From Halichoerus grypus (lineage: Eukaryota; Chordata; Mammalia; Carnivora; Phocidae), in assembly GCF_964656455.1 (NCBI RefSeq), contig NC_135719.1, forward strand, positions 75,859,562 to 75,923,561: a stretch of 64,000 nt of DNA, given 5' to 3'. The notes below the pieces were generated by a model, which saw only the letters and a list, made by a program, of their open reading frames with translations, did not search any database and was not told where the DNA came from. Below are positions 57,491 to 64,000 of the stretch, one piece after another (the first letter of the stretch is position 1; each line of letters starts with the position of its first letter). The translations under genes were made by a program, and so were the position numbers.

Positions 57491-57803
57491 CTTCTGTAAA
57501 GAGGAGCGGGAAATCATTACAGAGGAAGAGTCTTACCGGCTGCTACTTCCACACAGCAGAGCAGAGTCCTGGGACTGTTGCAGGTCCCCTAACCGCTGGC
57601 TCTCCCTGAACCCACAAACATGCATAGACACATACAAATCATTAGGACGGCTTTAACCATCTTATTTTAATATTTAAGGTATGAGAGGAAACAAATTTGG
57701 CCAGTTCTGTGGTGTCTTTTCTTCACTAAATCCTATGAATCCTTTGGGAAAAGCCTACTCTTTCTTCCCAAGATACAAATCTCTCTCCCAGGTGCCTGTT
57801 AAT

Positions 57804-58106
57804 CCTTTTATTTATTTATTTATTTTTTTGTAAGTGAAGAGAGTTTATTGAGCTGACAAAACCATTTAATTTGTGATTTCAAAATTGTGACCAGAGAAGG
57901 TTGAATTTGTGAGTTGTTTAAAGGTTTGTAAGGTGGAAAACAGCCCAGATAAGCAGCCAGAAAGGCTGAGAAGGAAACACAGTGATGAGAAAGGAAAATA
58001 ATCTCCCCCAAGAGGCTGAGCAGGGAACACATGGAAAAACTCAATACAGAACAAGAAAGAACACATGGTGTCCACCTGAAAATTGTTGTCAATCTCTTTC
58101 CTTCAA
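57804..58106 (-). pseudogene. Possible 3'-UTR-like retrocopy, reverse strand
   Basis: On the minus strand the segment ends 'gctcaataaactctcttcac' and then, after a few bases, an A-rich stretch with AAAT units (57804-57830 as seen on the plus strand). A polyadenylation signal about 20 bases before an A-rich tail is the mark of a reverse-transcribed message. I do not recognise the body, no target-site duplication was confirmed, and the 125-codon frame at 57820-58197 runs through the tail. It could instead be a genuine 3' end or an unrecognised repeat. Confidence 0.25.
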
Positions 58107-58692
58107 AAAAAAAAAAAAGATGAATTAATATGTAACAATAAATGTGTGTGTCAAATGGGGTTACAAACACCATTGTTATCACACGGCAGGACAACACGGC
58201 TCTCTTTTGAGGTAGGGGATGATGACAGGAAGAAGAGATCTAAACCATGTTTAAATTTTAGCAGAGAGTCCTTCGGGAGGAAGGTTGATCCATAAATCCA
58301 AGAAATAAATAAACAAGCCACCATCTTAGACAATGTTCCTGAAACACTGACAAGGCAAATTCCTTCTAAGTTGACAGGTTAAGGTTGGAAAAGTGGCCCT
58401 GGATTCTGCTTGGTTTCCCCTGACTTGATGAAGGACTAAAATTGCTGTTCTCCGTTCTCCCTAAACTCCGGTCCCCTCCTCCTTCCACCCTTACCCATGC
58501 ACCCCTCCGAGATAGTAATGTGACTATCTTTATAGCATGTTGAAATATCACACCAGCCTCTTTGGCTCAGTGTTAGTTGTGGATTCTAAAAGTTAGCAGG
58601 TTGGTTTTTCCAGATATGCTTTGGTTTGATTTCTTACTATTCCTTCGCTTTAAGTGGCAGGAACCTGGTTTGTTTTGTTTTGTTTTTTTATT

Positions 58693-58714
58693 TGAAATTT
58701 ACATGTAAATTTCA
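58693..58714. repeat. Perfect 22-bp palindrome
   Basis: The segment is its own reverse complement, centred on 'acatgt', with inner arms 'gaaattt' and 'aaatttc'. It is surrounded by AT-rich unique sequence. Confidence 0.92.
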
Positions 58715-59049
58715 TAGGCCATGAGTGAGAACAGTAATGTGACTACTGTAAATTCTATATTCTATAGCACTGTTAGCATGGACACTGATAACCTTATACG
58801 TTGATTTTAATTTTGTTTTGTTTTAATTACACAGAGACCTAATTATGACTTAAGCTCTTCTTCCAGAGGGAAAATTCTATCATGATCCTTAAATTTAGTA
58901 TTCTGAACAGGAACATCAGCATAGGATACTTGGTGAAGTTGATGTATTCCTGGACAGATGGTTGGGGCGGGTATATCCTCAGAGCTCTTAGTAGCTCTGT
59001 ATCAAGCTGTAAGTTGATAGAACAAACTTGTTCTGAAAAGTACAACTGA

Positions 59050-59240
59050 GGTGGTGCCTGGGTGGCTCAGTCGTTAAGCGTCTGCCTTCGGCTCAGGTCA
59101 TGATCCCAGGGTCCTGGGATCGAGCCCCGCATCGGGCTCCCTGCTCCGCGGGAAGCCTGCTTCTCCCTCTCCCACTCCCCCTGCTTGTGTTCCCTCTCTC
59201 GCTGTGTCTCTGTCAGATAAATAAACAAAATCTTAAAAAA

Positions 59241-59275
<35 letters not shown>

Positions 59276-59278
59276 AAT
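59050..59278 (+). mobile_element. Young carnivore SINE with long (AAAT)n tail
   Basis: The best-preserved copy in the window: 'tgcctgggtggctcagtcgt', 'ccgcatcgggctccctgctc', 'cgcgggaagcctgcttctcc', with nearly all CpGs still present. It ends in about ten AAAT units (59236-59276). Flanks 'gaaaagtacaactga' (59035-59049) and 'gaaaaatacaactga' (59279-59293) differ at one base. Confidence 0.97.
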
Positions 59279-59329
59279 GAAAAATACAACTGAATATTGT
59301 CCTAAAGAATGAAGCATGGAGAGAATAAA

Positions 59330-59425
59330 ATAGACCATGAAGGCAAGGGCTATTTTACCTTCAGTGCTGAGCACAGTGCCTGGCATGGAGGAAATATCCT
59401 ATGAATAATATTTTGAATGAGTGAC
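59330..59425 (+). repeat. L2 3' tail, plus strand
   Basis: 'accatgaaggcaagggctat', 'gagcacagtgcctggcatgg' and 'aataatattttgaatgagtg' follow the L2 3' terminus. Confidence 0.65.
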
Positions 59426-59429
59426 CTTC

Positions 59430-60137
59430 CCTTATCCTCATTTATATGTTCACCAAGTATCTGATAAAATGCCAAAGATTGAAATCACACTTCAAATTTG
59501 AAAATTCAAATTTTTCAACTTCCCCTACTAATGAGCATTTTGCTACCATCCCAAGTGAGTGGCAGAATGAACTGACCAGACTCTTCTATGCCCAACCTCT
59601 CATTGTTAAAAGCTGAAGGATCCTTCACCTGTGAGACCTGTACTGGTCTTGACCTGGATAGATCACTTTCTGTTCCACAGCCCATCACAACAAAGATCTG
59701 GAAAATTTACAAACCACCTAATCATCCCCCAAATCATAAAATGTCCAATTCAAAGCAAAGTATGGGTCAAGGGGCAAGGATTGTTTTCTAATAGTTTGTG
59801 CTTCACTGTGTTGATGATGATGATGATGATGATGATTTTAGAATGCCTTGTTTGGAATGTGGCTGCTGTACTTTTATCCTACCTAGAAAAGAAGGTTTTG
59901 TGCCTGAAAAGATTTTTTTAATTGATCGAAGCAATGAAAAGGACAAGACCACTAATAGCTTCTGTTCACTTATGACCTTCTAACCCTCTCTCTGTTTCTT
60001 TGTAGCTGTTAAAGTATGTTTTGCCTGAGTGCCACCAAGACAGGGAGCACACACTCTATCCCCTCTACACCCACGTTGAGGTCAGACTTGATACTTCACT
60101 GCATTTCTTTTTAAACATTTTTTTAAAAATAAATAAA
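59430..60137. other. Unassigned non-coding DNA
   Basis: Apart from the TGA repeat there is no named repeat and no credible gene. Three overlapping frames near 59588-59983 lack motifs. Confidence 0.4.
59812..59836. repeat. (TGA)n trinucleotide repeat, about 8 units
   Basis: A pure run of TGA/GAT units. In frame 59798-59983 it would give a poly-Asp stretch, but no gene is supported there. Confidence 0.95.
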
Positions 60138-60149
60138 AAGACAAATTCA

Positions 60150-60363
60150 TGGGGCACTGAGTGGCACAGTCGGTTGAGCATCTGACTCTTGGTTTCGGCT
60201 CAGGTCATGATCTCAGGGTCTTGAGATCGGGCCCCACGTCAGGCTCCACACTCAGTGTGGAATCTGCTTGAGATTCTCTCTCCCTCTCCCCCTGCCCCTC
60301 CGGCTCAGGCTCTCTCTCTCTCTAAAATAAATAAATAAATCTTTAAAATAAAATAAAATAAAT
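60150..60363 (+). mobile_element. Carnivore SINE, older 'tggtttcggctcag' subfamily
   Basis: The diverged head 'ggggcactgagtggcacagt' is followed by 'gactcttggtttcggctcag', 'gatcgggccccacgtcaggc' and a tail of AAAT/AAAAT units. Twelve bases 'aagacaaattca' at 60138-60149 recur at 60364-60375. Confidence 0.94.
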
Positions 60364-60375
60364 AAGACAAATTCA

Positions 60376-61100
60376 CATTTCTAAAGCATTAAGGATTAGT
60401 CAAGATTTTCTGAAGAATGTTCCATGAAGACAGAGTCCTACTAGCACGTGGCACTAGAGCCTCTTTGCAAATATCCGAGAGAAGAGATTCGCCGTTCCTT
60501 CAGCAAACTCTGATAGTGTTGAACAAAGATATCTGCAAAAAAATGTCAGTTTAGTTGGTCTGGAAGGAGATAAGCCATCACATCAGATTCCGTCTTTGCA
60601 GTCCCCTTTTCTTTGTTATCTTGCTCTTGAACTACCTACTGTATTTCTATGTTTAGGAAAGGCAATAAGCTGTAGTGGAGAGGACAAGGGGCCCGAAAGA
60701 GTGAGGGATTATAAGGTGGCAAGGAACAGAATCCTATTTAAGCTATTTCAGGATGCTCAACTCTTGCACAGCACAAGCACATGGGGAGCTCTAAAAAAAT
60801 TGCTGGCCATTTTCATTAGTGGGCCTGGGAGGGTGACTGATGCATCTGTAGTCGTAAACACTGCACCTACACCTGTCCCCCAGCAGCCCCCGATCTCTCC
60901 TTCTCTCTGCATGGACTTCATTCCTGCCTAACAGAGCTAATTCCTTTGCTGATTCCTAGACCATGATGCCAGAGGGTCCGTGGCTTTGGTTTGATGGGGC
61001 ATCAATCCCGGCTCCCACTCTGCAGAACCTTCCAGAACTGTCTGTCAGTTCAAATTACAGAGCAAATATGTCTCCTCACTGCACAACAAATACATTGGTT
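60376..61100. other. Unassigned non-coding DNA
   Basis: No named repeat. The frame at 60596-60931 (111 codons) reads 'MQSPFLCYLALELPTVFLCL' at its start, which could suggest a hydrophobic leader, but nothing else supports a gene. Confidence 0.35.
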
Positions 61101-61104
61101 CTTC

Positions 61105-61275
61105 CTTGTTCAAATATTGGTCCCACCGCTTCTAGATGTGTGACTTTGACCGTGATACTTAGAACTCTAGTTTCTTCTGTAAAACAGAGATACAAATGTC
61201 CACTTCACTGAGCTGTGGCAAGGATTAAGTGCAAATTTATGCACTGTAACCATCCCCGTGCCTGGCCCCTACCAC
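61105..61275 (+). repeat. MIR, plus strand
   Basis: 'gcttctagatgtgtgacttt', 'agtttcttctgtaaaacaga', 'gctgtggcaaggattaagtg' and 'ccatccccgtgcctggcccc' follow MIR with moderate divergence. Confidence 0.65.
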
Positions 61276-61598
61276 ATTGGTCTCCAACCCCCTTCAAACA
61301 AAGGTAAAACTAAGAGCCAGACCTGCCGTTTCTCTCTCACGCTGAGCTGGTGTCACCCCCACTTTCCACAGCTACCTACAATGTGGTTAAATGAGTCTTG
61401 TTGCGTCTCCCTTTCTTCATGTTTGTCACCAGCCACTTTCATAACTCACTAGTACAGAGATAGGAAAGAAAGCGTCTGAAACTCAGAGTTGGTTTGGTTT
61501 ACTTTTGTTAGAGTCTCTCTCTAGTTGAGAAGAAAATGAAAACTAAAGGCCAACATGAAATTTTTTGGTGGGTGTCAGTGGACCGAACTCATCTATGC

Positions 61599-61962
61599 TG
61601 TCTTAGTTTGGGCCACTGTAACAAATTACCACAGACTGGGTGGCTGAAACAACAAACACTTGTTTCTCACAGTTCTGGAGGCAGGCAGGCAAAGATCAAG
61701 GTGCCAGCAAATCCAGTATCTGGTGAGAACCTTCGTCCTGGGTTGCAGACGACTGTCCTCTTGTTGTGCCCTCACATGGGGGAGAAGAGAGGAAACAAGC
61801 TCTCAGGTCTCTTCTTATAAGGGCACTAATGCCATCCATGATGGCTCCACCTTCATGACTTAATTACCCCCCCGAAGCCCCACCTCCTAATAAAAGCACA
61901 TCGGGGGTTAGGATTTTAGCCCATGAACTTTTGGGGGGGGACACAACATTCAGTCTGTAACA
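61599..61962 (-). repeat. MaLR solo LTR (MST/MLT1A-like), reverse strand
   Basis: 'tgtcttagtttgggccactg', 'taacaaattaccacagactg', 'ctcacagttctggaggcagg', 'cttataagggcactaatgcc', 'ccccacctcctaataaaagc' and 'ggacacaacattcagtctgt' are the reverse complement of a MaLR LTR. At about 364 bp it is close to full length and starts TG and ends CA. I see no five-base target duplication. It is better preserved than the LTR at 36452. Confidence 0.82.
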
Positions 61963-62196
61963 GAGCCATCCTTCACTCCTATGGCTCTGAAAAGTAGAGG
62001 CTTTGCACTAAGTAGGCACATGGTTACCACATACTAATCTGTTTTTGTTAAAATGCATTCTGTATTTTCATTTTTTTAATTTTGTAAGTCTTTGGATGTA
62101 GGCAGAATTAAACATGTATAATAAGTCTTTTTTCCTCTTTTCTTTCCCCACTCTGTCTCCTGACATACTTCCAGTTTCTTTGTTGGGTAGAATCAG

Positions 62197-62209
62197 CATC
62201 TTCCCTTAG
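62197..62209. repeat. Target-site duplication, left copy (13 bp)
   Basis: 'catcttcccttag' recurs at 62421-62433 around a reverse SINE. Confidence 0.92.
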
Positions 62210-62420
62210 GTGTTTTTTTGTTTGTTTGTTTGGTGGTGGTGTTGTTGTTGTTGTTTAAGATTTCATTTATTTATTTGTCAGAGAGAGAGAGTGCAGCAGG
62301 CAGCGGGAAAAGCAGGCCTCCTGCTGAGCAGGGAGTCCGATGCAGCACTCAATCCCAGGACCCCAGGATCATGACCTGAGCTGAAGGCAGACACTTAACA
62401 ACTGAGCCACCCAGGTGCCC
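62210..62420 (-). mobile_element. Carnivore SINE with GTTT/GTT tail, reverse strand
   Basis: Body: 'aagatttcatttatttattt', 'ctcaatcccaggaccccagg', 'gagccacccaggtgccc'. The tail end (62213-62258) has turned into GTTT, GTG and GTT units, a microsatellite grown from the A-tail. A 13-bp exact duplication fixes both ends. Confidence 0.96.
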
Positions 62421-62433
62421 CATCTTCCCTTAG

Positions 62434-63455
62434 TTTTTAATAGCTCCATAAACACTCAGTCCTATCCACCCTGCTTTGAGTTAGTTTGTCTTGTTGCTTT
62501 TTGGTTTTGGTCAGTGGGGAGAGAGCCTATGGGGCTCTGTAGGGTGGGAACTAGAGAGAAAATTCTGACAAACAGAATTTTTATTTGATAAGCTTTCTCA
62601 TGTGAAGTAACGTTTTCTCTGTGCCTTACCAGGACAGGTGGCGGAGAAGCTTCTTAGATCTTTTCTCTTCTAGGAAACCTTGTTCATTTGGAGCAAAAGC
62701 TTCCTCTTTCTTTCTTTCTTTTTTTTTTTTAATCTTTTGCCACATTGTTCAAAGCTTTAAAAAAAAAAAAAAAAAGCAGCACAGAGAAAATCAGTTTGCA
62801 TCCAGAGATGGCTCCTTTCGGAAGCCCTGGACTGCAGAGAGAGGTATCAGGGGACAGGAGATCACCTTTCTTTGCGGTCAGACAGCTGTTCCTTTGTCAC
62901 ACTGATAACTTCTGAGTGGGAAGAACATCTGAAGAACATATTCCAAACATAAAAGTTGAGGCAGCTCTTTACCCTGCCACTTCCCACCCTGGTCTCTACA
63001 GGAGTCCCTCCAAACAAACCTCCTGTCACAGGAATGCCAGGCCTATTCCTTCAGTCTCATTCTGCTGAGTAGCCTTTGCAAGGAGCACACTCATCTTCCC
63101 ACCCCTCCCACCCACTTCCCTAGGTGCTTTGAAGTTTATACTTTAGAGATGAGAGAAAAGTCTAACATCTCAATGACAACATTCAAATGTATTTTGGCCC
63201 CTGCAGAAATGAATAAATTGTCAGAGCCACTTTGAAATTAGGAACTGAGGGGGAGCATAGATCACATGAATTTGGGGGACCTCACTGGGAACCCTCAGTG
63301 AGGTTCTAAGTGAAGCTTTAGGAGGGCATTTTATGTAGACATGCTGTGTCCTGTCTATGACCTTGAAAGGGCATAGTGTCACCATTTCCACCGGTCAGAA
63401 GTCCCAGGGATAAATATCTTCAAGAGAAGGAAAAATAATTTATGAAATCAATATT
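62434..63455. other. Unassigned non-coding DNA
   Basis: No named repeat. A T-run near 62720-62732 and an A-run near 62760-62776 stand 30 bp apart as an inverted pair. The frame at 62621-62905 translates through both and is not a gene. Confidence 0.4.
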
Positions 63456-63459
63456 TAAA

Positions 63460-63592
63460 TAAGAATGACAGCCAACTTTATTGAACATTTACTCTGTACC
63501 AGGTACTATTTTAAGTGCTTTTATAACCATTATCTCATTTAATCCCCCCACCAAACCCTACAATTTCTTCATTTACAGATGAGTAAGTAAAT
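63460..63592 (-). repeat. MIR, reverse strand
   Basis: 'tttattgaacatttactctg', 'taccaggtactattttaagt', 'attatctcatttaatccccc' and 'tcttcatttacagatgagta' are MIR in reverse. Confidence 0.8.
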
Positions 63593-63737
63593 ACAGTAAA
63601 CCAGAAGAATACATGTACATGCGTTGTTTGTAGCCTGGAAGCATCCTGACTCTCCATTAATAGACAAATAATTAAATATACTTTTTAGTAAAAAAGAAAT
63701 TTGCAGTATAATACTGATTTTAAAAACCACCCTTCTA

Positions 63738-63935
63738 GGGTGCCTGGGTGGCTCAGTCATTAAGCATCTGCCTTCGGCTCAGGTCATTATCCCAGGGTCC
63801 TGGGATCGAGCCCCGCATCGGGCGCCCTGCTCCGTGGGAGGCCTGCTTCTCTCTCTCCCACTCCCCCTGCTTGTGTTCCCTCTCTCGTTGTGTCTCTCTC
63901 TGTCAAATAAATAAAATCTTTAAAAAAAAATTTTA
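63738..63935 (+). mobile_element. Carnivore tRNA-derived SINE, main subfamily
   Basis: The head 'gggtgcctgggtggctcagt' leads to 'gggatcgagccccgcatcgg', 'gtgttccctctctcgttgtg' and 'aaataaataaaatctttaaa'. CpG retention is high, so it is young. Flanks 'aaaaaccaccctt' and 'aaaaaacaccctt' are near-identical. A 62-codon frame inside is not a gene. Confidence 0.96.
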
Positions 63936-64000
63936 AAAAAACACCCTTTTTAGCCTAAAGGAAAGAAGAAAGAGAAGGATCAAAAGAAATTTGGATATGA

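Noticed and set aside
1..64000. Dog, cat or human origin
   Set aside because: As I remember them, dog SINEs have a distinct head ('gcagcccgggtggctcagcgg') not seen here, cat-specific elements were not seen, and human DNA would have Alu elements, of which there are none.

Overview
This is a non-coding window from a mammalian nuclear genome, most likely an arctoid carnivore (bear, seal or weasel-type). The main evidence is 17 tRNA-derived SINEs, nearly all with the carnivore head 'gcctgggtggctcag', a CT-rich body and an AATAAA-containing A-tail. Their dominant subfamily ('ctgccttcggctcaggtc', 'gatcccagggtcctgggatc') fits bears, pinnipeds and mustelids better than dog or cat as I remember those families. 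A carnivore-type L1 3' end agrees. The species and chromosome cannot be fixed from the sequence. I found no protein-coding gene, no classical RNA gene and no CpG-island promoter. The longest open frames (up to 157 codons) lie in repeats, run through microsatellites, or resemble nothing I recognise, and are what AT-rich DNA gives by chance. The window is best read as intergenic or deep intronic.

Layout. 1-9.9 kb: mostly unassigned AT-rich DNA with one SINE at 2.5 kb, old MIR and L2 remnants at 3.2-6.4 kb, a GGAA-type and an AC microsatellite, and an older-type reverse-strand SINE at 9.8 kb. 9.9-28.8 kb: a 19-kb stretch with no carnivore SINE. It holds old L2 and MIR pieces, two L1 3'-end fragments in opposite orientations (12.9-13.5 and 13.9-14.6 kb), a 50-bp L1 stub at 14.9 kb, a young L1 with a perfect 19-bp target-site duplication at 22.9-23.4 kb, a CpG-enriched patch at 19.0-19.9 kb, a hAT-type DNA transposon at 26.8 kb and an MLT1-type LTR at 27.1 kb. 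28.8-64 kb: a SINE-rich half with 15 carnivore SINEs, many with visible target-site duplications and several inserted into older L2 or MIR copies. It also holds a long reverse-strand L2 (51.1-52.3 kb), MaLR-type LTRs at 36.5 and 61.6 kb, a possible ERVL-type solo LTR inside a MIR at 53.7 kb, and a consensus-matching CTCF motif at 49.1 kb.

No genes work together here. What can be read is insertion history: MIR and L2 first, then DNA transposons, MaLR LTRs and old L1, then carnivore SINEs and L1. Function, if any, would be regulatory: the CTCF motif, the CpG-enriched patch, and a few repeat-free stretches that look like conserved non-coding elements. I did not find a convincing undescribed biological system. 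The findings are modest structural observations, and repeat family names come from memory of consensus sequences, not from a search.
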